The translations under genes and the position numbers were made by a program. Positions 8,100-16,833 of a stretch of 64,000 nt of DNA are shown here, piece by piece. The stretch lies in the NCBI RefSeq assembly GCF_000576595.1, contig NZ_AWSA01000021.1, positions 1 to 64,000 of the forward strand, written 5' to 3'. The number at the start of each line of letters is the position of its first letter. Positions within the stretch are counted from its first letter, which is position 1. The DNA comes from Intrasporangium oryzae NRRL B-24470. Its GTDB lineage: Bacteria; Actinomycetota; Actinomycetes; Actinomycetales; Dermatophilaceae. Below the pieces are notes generated by a model that saw only the letters and a program-made list of their open reading frames with translations, was not told where the DNA came from and searched no databases.

Positions 8100-9224
8100 T
8101 CACTCGTCCTCGACGAGCTGGGCGCCGGCGTCCGCGTCCTGCGACGCATCGAGGACGAAGCTGTTGGCCGGCACCCAGCCGAGGCAGACGTTGGAGCCGA
8201 GGGCGGCCCGCGGCATACCGTCGTTCTGCTGGACGACCGTGAGCTCACGGCCCCACGGCATGGCGATGAGGTACTGCGTCGCCACTCCGAGGAAGGACAC
8301 GTCGGTCACCTCGCCGCGCAGGGTGTTGAGGCCCGCCGCCTCCGTACCCTCGCTGATGATGCGGACCTTCTCCGGACGGATGCCGAGCCAGAGCTCGGAG
8401 GCGCCGCCCGGCAGGGACGCCGCGGGCACCGTCATGGGGATGCCGTGCACGTCGAGCGACGCGATCTCGGCGCTGACGCCCTTGACGGTGGCCCGGAGCA
8501 GGTTCGACTGGCCGAGGAAGTTGGCCGCGAACGTCGACTCCGGCTTCTCGTAGAGCGTGCCGGGGTCGCCGACCTGCTGGAGCTTGCCGGCGTTCATGAC
8601 CGCGATGGTGTCGGCCATGGTCATGGCCTCCTCCTGGTCGTGCGTGACGTGCACGAAGGTGAGGCCGACCTCCTGCTGGATCCGCTTCAGCTCGATCTGC
8701 ATCTGCCGACGCAGCTTGAGGTCGAGGGCGCCGAGCGGCTCGTCGAGGAGGAGCACGTCCGGGCGGTTGACGACAGCGCGGGCCAGGGCGACGCGCTGCT
8801 GCATGCCTCCGGAGAGCTGAGTCGGCTTCTTCTTGGCCACGTGCGCCAGCTCGACCAGCTCGAGAGCCTCCATCGCCTTCGGCTTCCAGTCCTTGACACC
8901 GCGCTGACGAAGCCCGAAGGCAACGTTGTCGAGGATGTCGAGGTGCGGGAAGAGCGCGTAGTTCTGGAAGACCGTGTTGACGTTGCGCTGGTAGGGCTTC
9001 GTCGCCGTGATGTCATGGTCGCCGATGGAGATCGTGCCCGCCGTCGGCTGCTCGAGACCGGCCACCATGCGCAGCGTCGTGGTCTTGCCGCATCCCGAGG
9101 GACCGAGCAGGGCGAAGAACGAGCCCTGCGGGATGACGAGGTCGATGTTGTCGACCGCGGTGAACGTGTCGTAGACCCTGCTGACCCCGCTGAGGACGAG
9201 GTCTCCGGAAGCGTGCCCTGCCAT
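8100..9224 (-). CDS. potA: Polyamine ABC transporter ATP-binding protein
   Basis: 374 residues, standard for PotA. Walker A at 41-48 (G-P-S-G-C-G-K-T), Q-loop Q87, signature L-S-G-G-M-Q-Q-R at 137-144, Walker B V-L-L-L-D-E-P at 157-163 and the switch His in V-T-H-D-Q-E-E-A. The last 120 residues form the TOBE regulatory domain (I-R-P-E-K-V-R-I). It powers the PotBC channel. Its ATG overlaps the PotD stop by one base, showing tight translational coupling. Confidence 0.9.
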   Translation of the reverse strand: MAGHASGDLVLSGVSRVYDTFTAVDNIDLVIPQGSFFALLGPSGCGKTTTLRMVAGLEQPTAGTISIGDHDITATKPYQRNVNTVFQNYALFPHLDILDNVAFGLRQRGVKDWKPKAMEALELVELAHVAKKKPTQLSGGMQQRVALARAVVNRPDVLLLDEPLGALDLKLRRQMQIELKRIQQEVGLTFVHVTHDQEEAMTMADTIAVMNAGKLQQVGDPGTLYEKPESTFAANFLGQSNLLRATVKGVSAEIASLDVHGIPMTVPAASLPGGASELWLGIRPEKVRIISEGTEAAGLNTLRGEVTDVSFLGVATQYLIAMPWGRELTVVQQNDGMPRAALGSNVCLGWVPANSFVLDASQDADAGAQLVEDE

Positions 9225-10453
9225 CAGCCCGTGACCAGAGCCTGGAACTTGCGGTTGTACTTGGTCTCCTCTTCGGCGGTGAGCCCCCGGAAGACGTGGG
9301 CCCGGGAGAGGGTGTCCGCGGAGGGGAAGATCAGCTCGTTGGAGGAGACGGAGGGGTCAGACACCTGGAGGATCGCCTTGGTGCCCTTGACCGGGGAGAT
9401 GTAGTTGACGTAGTCGACGACCTGCGCCATGACCTTGGGGTCGTAGTAGTAGTTGATGAGCTTCTCGGCGTTCTTCTTGTGCTTGGCGAGCGCCGGGATG
9501 ACGAAGTTGTCGGACCAGAGCGTGCACCCCGTGGTCGGCAGGGTGTAGCCGAGGTTCGGGTTGTCCGCGCGGAGCTGGACGACGTCGCCGGTCCACGCGA
9601 AGCAGGCTGCCGTGTCACCCGAGGCCAGGGGCTTGGTGTAGTCGTTGCCGGTGAAGCCCTTGATCTGACCGGCCTCCTTGGCCTTCTGCAGCTCGGCGAT
9701 GGCGGCGTCGAAGTCGGCGTCGGTGAAGGACTCGATCTTCTTGCCCATGGCCATGAGGACGAGGCCGACGGTGTCGCGCATCTCCGTCAGGAGCGTGACC
9801 TTGCCCTTGAGCGCCGGGTCGGTGAGGAGCTGGTCGACCGACTCGACCTTCTTGCCGCCGGTGGCCTTGGGGTTGTAGGCGATGCCGGCGAAACCGCTCT
9901 GCCACGGCAGGGAGTAGAGGCGGCCCGGGTCGAAGGTGACCTGGGTCAGGGCGTCCTCGAGGTTGGCGTGGTTGGGGATGTTGGCCAGGTCGAGCTTCTG
10001 GACGTAGCCGAGGCGGATGAGGCGCGCCACCATCCAGTCGGTGCTGCACCAGACGTCGCGACCCGTGTCGCTGCCGGCGTCGAGCAGCGGCCGGACCTTG
10101 GCGTAGAACTCGTCGTTGTCGTTGTAGTCCTCGGTGTAGTTGACCTTGATGCCGGTCTGCTTCGTGAAGGCGTCGAGGCTCGGCCGGGCCTTCGTCTTGT
10201 CGTCGACGTCGATGTAGGACGGCCAGTTGGACCAGTTGATGACCTTCTCGGTGTCGGACATGTCCTGGGCCGCCGCGGCGGTCTTCTTGGCAGACGTCGC
10301 GGATCCGGCGGTCGGGTTCTTGCCTGAGGAGCCACAGGCGGCGAGCAGGGCGGCGGCGCCGACTCCGGCGGCGCTCATCATCGCGGTGCGGCGCGAGATG
10401 AGACCGCGGGCGAAGGCGGCCCGGGAAGCAAGGTTGTCGTGGTCGTTCATCAC
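9224..10453 (-). CDS. potD: Tat-type lipoprotein, polyamine-binding protein PotD-like
   Basis: 409 residues and first gene of the pot operon. The N-terminus carries twin arginines at 21-22 (I-S-R-R-T-A) and a lipobox L-A-A-C with the lipidated Cys at about 40, so the protein is predicted to be exported folded and anchored outside the membrane. The mature part has the bacterial extracellular solute-binding (type 1/PotD) pattern: N-W-S-N-W-P-S-Y-I near the start, T-E-D-Y-N-D-N-D-E-F-Y-A-K-V, and W-Q-S-G-F-A-G-I-A-Y-N-P. Acidic and aromatic residues in this family grip polyamine amines. A low-complexity Ser/Thr/Ala/Lys linker follows the lipobox. Confidence 0.9.
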   Translation of the reverse strand: MMNDHDNLASRAAFARGLISRRTAMMSAAGVGAAALLAACGSSGKNPTAGSATSAKKTAAAAQDMSDTEKVINWSNWPSYIDVDDKTKARPSLDAFTKQTGIKVNYTEDYNDNDEFYAKVRPLLDAGSDTGRDVWCSTDWMVARLIRLGYVQKLDLANIPNHANLEDALTQVTFDPGRLYSLPWQSGFAGIAYNPKATGGKKVESVDQLLTDPALKGKVTLLTEMRDTVGLVLMAMGKKIESFTDADFDAAIAELQKAKEAGQIKGFTGNDYTKPLASGDTAACFAWTGDVVQLRADNPNLGYTLPTTGCTLWSDNFVIPALAKHKKNAEKLINYYYDPKVMAQVVDYVNYISPVKGTKAILQVSDPSVSSNELIFPSADTLSRAHVFRGLTAEEETKYNRKFQALVTG

Positions 10454-10506
10454 GGTCTCCAGGTCTGGGTCAGGCGGGGGCGGGCAAGAGGGTGGACGAG
10501 GGGGGT

Positions 10507-10541
10507 GGGGCGCCGCGGCCGCTCGGTGGGTGCGGCGCCCC
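10507..10541 (-). terminator. GC-rich hairpin after the aminobutyraldehyde dehydrogenase gene
   Basis: The arms GGGGCGCCGC (10507-10516) and its exact complement (10532-10541) flank a 15-nt loop. It lies between the aldehyde dehydrogenase stop and the potD start on the same strand, so it probably ends the first transcript and isolates the pot operon. There is no T-run. Confidence 0.55.
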
Positions 10542-10584
10542 GTGGTCGATCAGGTTCTATCAGGATGGTCGGCGACCGATCAGG

Positions 10585-10622
10585 TCGATCCGGACTCGAT
10601 CCGGACTCGATCAGGACTCGAT
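10585..10622. repeat. 11-bp tandem repeat (TCGATCCGGAC) with GATCAGG echoes
   Basis: Three adjacent units start at 10585, 10596 and 10607 (the third reads TCGATCAGGAC), followed by a partial TCGAT. They run across the dehydrogenase stop codon. Further ATCAGG copies lie at about 10550, 10559 and 10579. This may be replication slippage or a regulator binding array upstream of potD. Confidence 0.7.
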
Positions 10623-12059
10623 GTTGGCCATGACGTGCTTGATGCGCGTGTAGTCCTCGAAGCCGTACATGGAGAGGTCCTTGCCGTAGCCGCTGTGCTT
10701 GTAGCCACCGTGCGGCATCTCGGCGACGACCGGGATGTGGGTGTTGATCCAGACGCAGCCGAAGTCGAGGCCCTTGCTCATGCGCATCGCCTTGCCGAAA
10801 TCGCGCGTCCAGACGCTCGAGGCGAGGCCGTACTGCACATCGTTGGCCCAGCGCAGCGCCTCGGCCTCGTCGGAGAACTGCTGCACCGTGATGACCGGCC
10901 CGAAGATCTCGGTCTGGATCTGCTCGTCGTCCTGGCGCAGGCCCGCGAGAACGGTCGGCTCGAAGAAGTAGCCGTCACCGAGGCTGGTGATGCGCGAGCC
11001 CCCGGCCGCCACGCGGGCGTGGTCGGGCAGGCGCTCGAGCATGCCCGAGACGTGGGCGACCTGGTTGGGGTTGTTGACCGGGCCGAAGAGCGCGTCCGGG
11101 TCGTCCGGCATACCGACCTTGGCGGAGTTCTTGGCGTACTCGGCGAGGGCGGCGACGAAGTCGTCGTGGATGCGCGGGCCGGCGAGCACGCGGGTCGCGG
11201 CGGTGCAGTCCTGGCCGGCGTTGAAGTACCCGGCGGTGGCGATGCCCTCGACGGCCGCCTCGATGTCGGCGTCGTCGAACACGATGACCGGGGCCTTGCC
11301 GCCGAGCTCGAGGTGGACCCGCTTGAGGTCCTTCGCGGCGCTCTCGGCCACGTGCATGCCGGCCCGGACCGAGCCGGTGATGGCGACCATCGCGGGCGTC
11401 GCGTGCTCGACGACCATGCGGCCCGTCTCACGGTCGCCGGTGATGACGTTGAAGGTGCCCTCCGGCAGGAACTCGGAGGCGACCTCGGCGAGCAGCAGCG
11501 TGGTCTCGGGGGTCGTCTCGGACGGCTTGAGGACGATGGTGTTGCCGGCCGCCAGAGCGGGGGCGATCTTCCACATCGCCATCATCATCGGGTAGTTCCA
11601 GGGCGTGACCTGGCCCACGACGCCGATGGGCTCACGACGGATCCACGAGGTGTGACCCTTCATGTACTCACCGGCCGAGCGGCCCTCGAGCACGCGGGCG
11701 GCGCCGGCGAAGAAGCGGAGCTGGTCGAGCATCGGCGGCACCTCCTCGCTCGCGGTCAACGCGTGGGGCTTGCCGGTGTTCTCAGCCTCGAGCTTGACGA
11801 ACTCGTCCGCGCGGGCCTCGATGGCGTCGGCGAACTTGAGCAGCGCCTGCTGGCGCTCGCTCGGGGTCGTCTCCCCCCAGGTCTCGCAGGCCTTGGCAGC
11901 CGATGCATAGGCGGCGTCGACGTCAGCATCACGGCTCACCGGAGCCTTGGCCACGACCTTGGCGGTCGCGGGGTTGACGATGTCGTTGGCCGTTTCGGCC
12001 GCTGAGTCGACGTACTGGCCGCCGACGAAGTTTCGCAGTGCGCGAGCCTCAGTTGTCAT
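10611..12059 (-). CDS. Gamma-aminobutyraldehyde dehydrogenase
   Basis: The ATG at 12059 gives 482 residues. The ALDH core is complete: T-P-W-N-Y-P, the general base in H-L-E-L-G-G-K-A-P, the nucleophile in [11 protein letters not shown] and E-I-F-G-P-V. The C-terminal stretch [13 protein letters not shown] is typical of the PatD/YdcW aminobutyraldehyde group. It should oxidise 4-aminobutanal, made by the putrescine aminotransferase, to GABA. It is divergent from the Lrp-aminotransferase operon and shares a 113-bp control region with it. Betaine-aldehyde dehydrogenase is the main alternative reading. Confidence 0.85.
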   Translation of the reverse strand: MTTEARALRNFVGGQYVDSAAETANDIVNPATAKVVAKAPVSRDADVDAAYASAAKACETWGETTPSERQQALLKFADAIEARADEFVKLEAENTGKPHALTASEEVPPMLDQLRFFAGAARVLEGRSAGEYMKGHTSWIRREPIGVVGQVTPWNYPMMMAMWKIAPALAAGNTIVLKPSETTPETTLLLAEVASEFLPEGTFNVITGDRETGRMVVEHATPAMVAITGSVRAGMHVAESAAKDLKRVHLELGGKAPVIVFDDADIEAAVEGIATAGYFNAGQDCTAATRVLAGPRIHDDFVAALAEYAKNSAKVGMPDDPDALFGPVNNPNQVAHVSGMLERLPDHARVAAGGSRITSLGDGYFFEPTVLAGLRQDDEQIQTEIFGPVITVQQFSDEAEALRWANDVQYGLASSVWTRDFGKAMRMSKGLDFGCVWINTHIPVVAEMPHGGYKHSGYGKDLSMYGFEDYTRIKHVMANIES

Positions 12060-12172
12060 GCCGGGAATGCTAACCGCGATGTGCGCTTTGGTGAAGAGTT
12101 GGCGAGAAATTCCTTCGGAATCAGTTGTGTTACGGCTTGCCAACACCGTGTTCCACACGTCACCATCGGGTC
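12060..12172. promoter_or_regulatory. Shared divergent control region of the putrescine genes
   Basis: This AT-richer 113-bp gap separates the aminobutyraldehyde dehydrogenase and Lrp genes. It contains ATTCC-TTC-GGAAT (12109-12121), a 5-3-5 inverted repeat that could be an Lrp-family site. No confident -35/-10 pair was identified. Confidence 0.45.
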
Positions 12173-12676
12173 ATGACGAGCAGACGCAACGGCGCCGACG
12201 CGGCTGAGACCCCCGTGCGGCGGGGCTCGGTCAACCTCGACGACGTGTCCAAGTCGATCATCGAGCAGCTGCAGCACGACGGCCGCAAGTCCTACGCCTC
12301 GATCGCCCAGGAGGTGGGTCTGTCCGAGGCCGCGGTCCGTCAGCGGGTCCAGCGCCTGCTCGATGCCGAGGTGATGCAGATCGTCGCGGTCACCGATCCG
12401 CTCCAGGTGGGCTTCCCCCGCCAGGCGATGATCGGCCTGCGGGTCGCCGGAGACATGTCGCCGGTGGCCGAGGCCCTGACCGCCATGCCGGAGGTGTCCT
12501 ACGTCGTCACGACGGCGGGCAGCTTCGACGTGCTGGCCGAGGTGATCTGCGAGGACGACACGCACCTGCTCGATCTGCTCACGACACGGATCCGCAGCCT
12601 CCCGGGCGTCACGGCCACCGAGACGTTCGTCTACCTGAAACTCAACAAGCAGCTCTACAACTGGGGTACACGATGA
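12173..12676 (+). CDS. Lrp/AsnC-family transcriptional regulator
   Basis: The ATG at 12173 gives 167 residues; the longer frame to 12125 has no family sequence. After a 20-residue charged tail comes the Lrp HTH (L-D-D-V-S-K-S-I-I-E-Q-L-Q-H-D-G-R, S-Y-A-S-I-A-Q-E-V-G-L-S-E-A-A-V-R-Q-R-V) and then the RAM ligand-binding domain, with V-V-T-T-A-G-S-F-D-V-L-A-E-V and a Leu-rich end. Its stop overlaps the aminotransferase ATG (ATGA), and it is divergent from the dehydrogenase, so it probably senses an amine or amino-acid intermediate and controls both units. Confidence 0.9.
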   Translation: MTSRRNGADAAETPVRRGSVNLDDVSKSIIEQLQHDGRKSYASIAQEVGLSEAAVRQRVQRLLDAEVMQIVAVTDPLQVGFPRQAMIGLRVAGDMSPVAEALTAMPEVSYVVTTAGSFDVLAEVICEDDTHLLDLLTTRIRSLPGVTATETFVYLKLNKQLYNWGTR

Positions 12677-14112
12677 GCATCAACCCGAACGACGTCTGGG
12701 AACCCTCCTCGGACCATCGCACGCCCGCGGGCACGCTCCACTCGGAGGCCGCCCGCGACCACCTGTGGATGCACTTCACCCGCCACTCCGTCTTCGAGGA
12801 GAAGGAGGCCGGCGGACTCGGTCACTCGGTCCCGATCATCACGAAGGGTGAGGGCTGGAAGATCTGGGACGACCGCGGCAACGAGTACATCGACGGCCTC
12901 GCCGGCCTCTTCGTCGTCCAGGTCGGCCACGGCCGTGAGGAGCTCGCCGAGGCCGCCGCCAAGCAGGCGCGCGAGCTCGCCTTCTTCCCGCTGTGGAGCT
13001 ATGCCCACCCGAAGGCGATCGAGCTCGCCGAGCGGCTCGCGAGCCACGCTCCCGGCGACCTCAACCGCGTCTTCTTCACCACGGGCGGCGGCGAGGCCGT
13101 CGAGACGGCCTGGAAGCTCGCCAAGCAGTACTTCAAGCTGACCGGCAAGCCGACGAAGCACAAGGTCATCTCGCGCGCGGTCGCCTACCACGGCACCCCG
13201 CAGGGCGCCCTGTCCATCACCGGCATCCCCGGCGCGAAGGAGATGTTCGAGCCGCTCGTGCCGGGAGCCTTCAAGGTGCCCAACACCAACCTCTACCGCG
13301 CGCCCGAGCACCTGCGCGACGACGAGAAGGCCTTCGGGCGCTGGGCTGCGGACCGGATCGCCGAGGCGATCGAGTTCGAGGGTCCCGACACGGTCGCTGC
13401 AGTCTTCCTCGAGCCCGTCCAGAACTCCGGCGGCTGCTTCCCGCCGCCGCCCGGCTACTTCGAGCGGGTCCGCGAGATCTGCGACGCGTACGACGTCCTG
13501 CTCGTGGCCGACGAGACGATCACGTCCTTCGGCCGCATCGGCTCGATGTTCGCGTGCTCCGACTTCGGCTTCGTGCCCGACATGATCACGTGCGCGAAGG
13601 GCATGACGAGTGGCTACTCCCCCATCGGGGCGATGATCGCGAGCGACCGCCTCTTCGAGCCGTTCCGGAAGGGCACCAACTACTTCCCCCACGGCTACAC
13701 GTTCGGCGGGCACCCGGTCTCGGCCGCGGTCGCGATGGTCAACCTCGACATCTTCGAGCGCGAGCGCCTCAACGACCGCGTCAAGGACAACGCCCCGGCG
13801 TTCAAGGCGACGCTCGACAAGCTGCTCGACCTCCCGCTCGTGGGGGACGTGCGCGGAGCCGGGTACTTCTACGGCATCGAGCTCGTCAAGGACAAGGCGA
13901 CGCGCGAGACCTTCGACGACGCCGAGTCCGAGCGCCTCCTGCGCGGCTTCCTCTCGAAGGCACTCTTCGACGCGGGCATCTACTGCCGCGCCGACGACCG
14001 AGGCGACCCCGTCGTCCAGCTCGCGCCGCCGCTGATCATGGGCCAGGCCGAGTTCGACGACATCGAGTCGCGCCTGCGCTCGGTGCTGACGGAGGCCGAG
14101 AACCACCTCTGA
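12673..14112 (+). CDS. Class III PLP aminotransferase (putrescine/GABA type)
   Basis: 479 residues. PLP fold-type I class III features: T-G-G-G-E-A-V-E-T-A-W-K near residue 138, the cofactor-binding D-E-T-I-T-S-F-G-R near 280, and the Schiff-base Lys in C-A-K-G-M-T-S-G at about 309. The long N-terminus and overall pattern resemble SpuC-type polyamine:pyruvate aminotransferases. It would convert putrescine to 4-aminobutanal, and possibly GABA to succinate semialdehyde, feeding the two aldehyde dehydrogenases nearby. Cotranslated with the Lrp regulator. No second GABA aminotransferase gene is visible, so a dual role is possible but unproven. Confidence 0.82.
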   Translation: MSINPNDVWEPSSDHRTPAGTLHSEAARDHLWMHFTRHSVFEEKEAGGLGHSVPIITKGEGWKIWDDRGNEYIDGLAGLFVVQVGHGREELAEAAAKQARELAFFPLWSYAHPKAIELAERLASHAPGDLNRVFFTTGGGEAVETAWKLAKQYFKLTGKPTKHKVISRAVAYHGTPQGALSITGIPGAKEMFEPLVPGAFKVPNTNLYRAPEHLRDDEKAFGRWAADRIAEAIEFEGPDTVAAVFLEPVQNSGGCFPPPPGYFERVREICDAYDVLLVADETITSFGRIGSMFACSDFGFVPDMITCAKGMTSGYSPIGAMIASDRLFEPFRKGTNYFPHGYTFGGHPVSAAVAMVNLDIFERERLNDRVKDNAPAFKATLDKLLDLPLVGDVRGAGYFYGIELVKDKATRETFDDAESERLLRGFLSKALFDAGIYCRADDRGDPVVQLAPPLIMGQAEFDDIESRLRSVLTEAENHL

Positions 14113-14137
14113 GCGCACCTCACGCACGTCGTATGCC

Positions 14138-14175
14138 GCTGGGCCGGCCGCCGTTGGAACGGTGGCCGGCCCAGC
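14138..14175 (+). terminator. Strong terminator hairpin after the aminotransferase gene
   Basis: GCTGGGCCGGCC (from 14138) pairs with GGCCGGCCCAGC (ending 14175); with one G-T pair the stem is about 16 bp. The iterated octamer GTATGCCG (14131-14138) abuts the left arm. Confidence 0.7.
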
Positions 14176-14260
14176 GTCGTTGGGTAGGTACCCCGGGTGG
14201 GCGCCTCGGCGTCCCGCCCTCACGAGCCGTTGCCGCGCGACGCCGACGCCAGGAGACGAC

Positions 14261-15004
14261 ATGGGATTCCTCGACAAGCTGCTCGGACGAGAGCCGCGCG
14301 ACACCACCGCAACCGGGCGACCGCCGATGGCTCCGCCCGCCGGCCAGCCCTACACCGTCCCGCCGCCGCGCGGAGGCGCGTCCAGCGAGGACGAGCGGGC
14401 GATCGCGCGCTACCGCTACCTGCTGCGCACCGCGCCGCCCGAGGACATCGAGCGGGTGCACACCGAGGCCTTCGGGAAGCTCTCGCCCGAGCAGCGCCAG
14501 ATGGTTCTCCAGCGTCTCAACGACGACCTCCCCGAGTCCGAGCGACCGCGCAGCGACCAGCCGGCCGACCTCGCCCGCAGCGCCACGCGAGCCGAGATGA
14601 ACCGGCCCGGCTACCTCCAGGGGGCCTTCGGGACCGGGGGGCGCATGGGAGGCGGCATGGAAGGCGGCATGGGCATGGGCGGCATGGTCGCCGGCTCCAT
14701 GCTCGGCACCATCGCCGGTGTCGTCGTGGGCTCGGCCCTGGCCGACATGATGCTCGGCGGCTTCGAGTCCTCCCCCGAGGCCCAGGAGGCGGGGGTCGCC
14801 TCGGCCGACGGCGGCGACGCCAGTGACTCCGGTGACTCGGGTGGCTCTGGTGGTCAATCTGGTGGCGGTGCCGACACGGGCGGCGACGCCGCCGGGCAGG
14901 ACTTCGCCGGCGGAGACGTCAGCGGGGCCGACTTCGGCGGCGGGGACTTCGGCGGCGGCGACTTCGGGGGCGACTTCGGCGGCGGCGACTTCGGCGGCTT
15001 CTGA
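14261..15004 (+). CDS. Hypothetical protein with conserved helical domain and Gly-rich C-terminus
   Basis: The ATG at 14261 follows AGGAG at 14251-14255; 247 residues. Residues 45-95 form a charged helical domain (I-A-R-Y-R-Y-L-L-R, V-H-T-E-A-F-G-K-L-S-P-E-Q-R) of a kind I recall from other actinobacterial proteins of unknown role. Residues 125-170 are Gly/Met-rich with one hydrophobic helix (G-T-I-A-G-V-V-V-G-S-A-L-A), and the last 70 residues are acidic and Gly-rich, ending in repeats of D-F-G-G-G. No signal peptide. A membrane-associated or self-assembling protein is possible; no function is claimed. Confidence 0.75.
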   Translation: MGFLDKLLGREPRDTTATGRPPMAPPAGQPYTVPPPRGGASSEDERAIARYRYLLRTAPPEDIERVHTEAFGKLSPEQRQMVLQRLNDDLPESERPRSDQPADLARSATRAEMNRPGYLQGAFGTGGRMGGGMEGGMGMGGMVAGSMLGTIAGVVVGSALADMMLGGFESSPEAQEAGVASADGGDASDSGDSGGSGGQSGGGADTGGDAAGQDFAGGDVSGADFGGGDFGGGDFGGDFGGGDFGGF

Positions 15005-15015
15005 CCGCAGCGTCC

Positions 15016-15044
15016 GGCGCGGCCCCCACGAGGTGGGCCGCGCC
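15016..15044. terminator. Bidirectional terminator between convergent genes
   Basis: GGCGCGGCCC (15016-15025) and its exact complement (15035-15044) flank a 9-nt loop in the 65-bp gap between the Gly-rich gene and the convergent acyl-CoA ligase gene. Confidence 0.65.
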
Positions 15045-15069
15045 GTCTACGGTCCCCCGCATCTGCGGG

Positions 15070-16752
15070 TCAGGTCGTGGTGGGCTCGACCCTGCGCACC
15101 TCGAGCTCGCCCGCGGCGTAGCGCCGCCGCAGCACCTTCTTGTCGAACTTGCCGACGCTCGTCTTCGGCACCTCGTCGATGAGGGCCCACCGCTCGGGCA
15201 CCTGCCAGTGCGCGACCTTCTCCTCGAGGAAGGCGCGCAGGTCCTCGACCGTCGTCGTCGCGCCCTCCTTGAGGACGACCGAGGCGAGGGGCCGCTCGCC
15301 CCATTTCTCGTCGGGCACGCCGACGACGGACGCCTCGAGGACGTCGGGGTGCGCCATGATCGCGTTCTCGAGGTCGACGGAGCTGATCCACTCACCGCCC
15401 GACTTGATGACGTCCTTGGCCCGGTCCGTCAGCACGAGGAAGCCGTCGTGGGTCAGGGTGCCGACATCGCCCGTCCGGAGCCAGCCGTCGTCGAACTTGG
15501 CCGCCATCTCATCGATCTCGCCCGAGGACTCGGAGCCGTTGCTGTAGTAGCTGCCCGTGATCCACGGCCCCCGGACCTCGAGCTCGCCGACGCTGCGGCC
15601 GTCCCAGGGCTGCTCGGAGCCGTCGGGCCCGATGATCCGGCCCTCGACGCCGCAGAGGAGCCGTCCTTGAGCCTGGCGGTAGGCCCAGTAGGCGTCGGAG
15701 GCCGGCTCGGCCGCACCGGGCGGGATCGCGAGCGAGCCCACCGGGGACATCTCCGTCATGCCCCAGCCGTGGACGATCTCGATGTCGTGCTCCTCCTGGA
15801 ACCGGCGGATCAGGGCGGGCGGCGCAGCGGAGCCGCCGACCATGAGCATGTGCACGCTCGACACGTCGGCCTCGTGGGTGTCGAGGTAGTGGAGCAGGTC
15901 GTTCCAGATCGTCGGGACTCCGGCGCCGCCGGTGACCCCCTCGGCGGCGATCATCGCGGTGAGCGGCTCCGCCTGGAGGAAGCGGTCCGGCATGACGAGC
16001 GAGCAGCCCGTGACCATCGCCGCGTAGGGGAAGCCCCAGGCGTTCGCGTGGAACAGCGGCACGACGATGAGCAGCCGGTCGGGCTGCCGGACGCCGAGCG
16101 AGGCCGCGACACCCATCGCGTGGAGGACGTTGCTGCGGTGCGAGTAGGCCACACCCTTGGGGTGGCCCGTGGTGCCCGACGTGTAGCACATCGACGTCGC
16201 GTCGTTCTCGTCGAGATCCTCGGGCCAGTCGAACCCGGGCTCGTGCGCGGCGAGGAGCGTCTCGAGGTCGTGGACCTGCTCGATGTGCTCCGGCTCGCCC
16301 AGGGCCGCGCGGGTGTCGTCGTCGACCGGCCCGTTGACGATGACATGGCGCATGGCGGGAAGGTGCGGGAGCAGGCGCGCGAACGGTGCGGCCAGGGTGT
16401 TGTCGACGATGACGACCTCGCTGCCACCGTGCCGGGCGACGTAGACGAGCTGCTCGGGGAAGAGCCGGATGTTGAGGGCGTGCAGCACGGCACCCATCGA
16501 CGGGACGGCGAGATAGGCCATGAGGTGTTCAGTGTTGTTCCACATGAACGTCGCGACGCGTTGGTCGCCCGTGACGCCGAGCGAGCGCAGGGCGTTGGCG
16601 AGGCGCCCCGCCAGGTCCCCGAGCTCGCGGTAGGTCGTCCGGCGCGCGCCGTCCGGCGTCCACGTCGCGACCTCGCTGTCCCCGTGGACCCGCGTGCCGT
16701 ACCGAAGGAGCGTGGAGATGAGAAGCGGCGTCGACTGCATCGTGCTTTTCAT
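15070..16752 (-). CDS. Fatty-acyl-CoA ligase (AMP-forming)
   Basis: 560 residues of the ANL superfamily. The P-loop-like motif T-S-G-T-T-G-H-P-K-G is near residue 192, the G-W-G-M-T-E-M-S-P motif near 330, the hinge region L-R-T-G-D-V-G-T-L near 425 and the catalytic C-terminal Lys in T-S-V-G-K-F-D-K-K. The enzyme adenylates a carboxylic acid and transfers it to CoA. The pattern is closest to medium- or long-chain FadD/AlkK-like ligases; chain length cannot be read from sequence. It has no obvious operon partner. A second ATG four codons in is an alternative start. Confidence 0.85.
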   Translation of the reverse strand: MKSTMQSTPLLISTLLRYGTRVHGDSEVATWTPDGARRTTYRELGDLAGRLANALRSLGVTGDQRVATFMWNNTEHLMAYLAVPSMGAVLHALNIRLFPEQLVYVARHGGSEVVIVDNTLAAPFARLLPHLPAMRHVIVNGPVDDDTRAALGEPEHIEQVHDLETLLAAHEPGFDWPEDLDENDATSMCYTSGTTGHPKGVAYSHRSNVLHAMGVAASLGVRQPDRLLIVVPLFHANAWGFPYAAMVTGCSLVMPDRFLQAEPLTAMIAAEGVTGGAGVPTIWNDLLHYLDTHEADVSSVHMLMVGGSAAPPALIRRFQEEHDIEIVHGWGMTEMSPVGSLAIPPGAAEPASDAYWAYRQAQGRLLCGVEGRIIGPDGSEQPWDGRSVGELEVRGPWITGSYYSNGSESSGEIDEMAAKFDDGWLRTGDVGTLTHDGFLVLTDRAKDVIKSGGEWISSVDLENAIMAHPDVLEASVVGVPDEKWGERPLASVVLKEGATTTVEDLRAFLEEKVAHWQVPERWALIDEVPKTSVGKFDKKVLRRRYAAGELEVRRVEPTTT

Positions 16753-16833
16753 GGGAGCAGACTTCCACCGCGCGCCACCCGGTGCACCCCCTTCGGACGG
16801 ACGGTTTCCGGAGGCGTCATGCTCGAGGGTCGG

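Noticed and set aside
10227-12005. Plus-strand frame of 592 codons across potD and the aldehyde dehydrogenase
   Set aside because: Antisense shadow; the minus-strand gene has full ALDH motifs.
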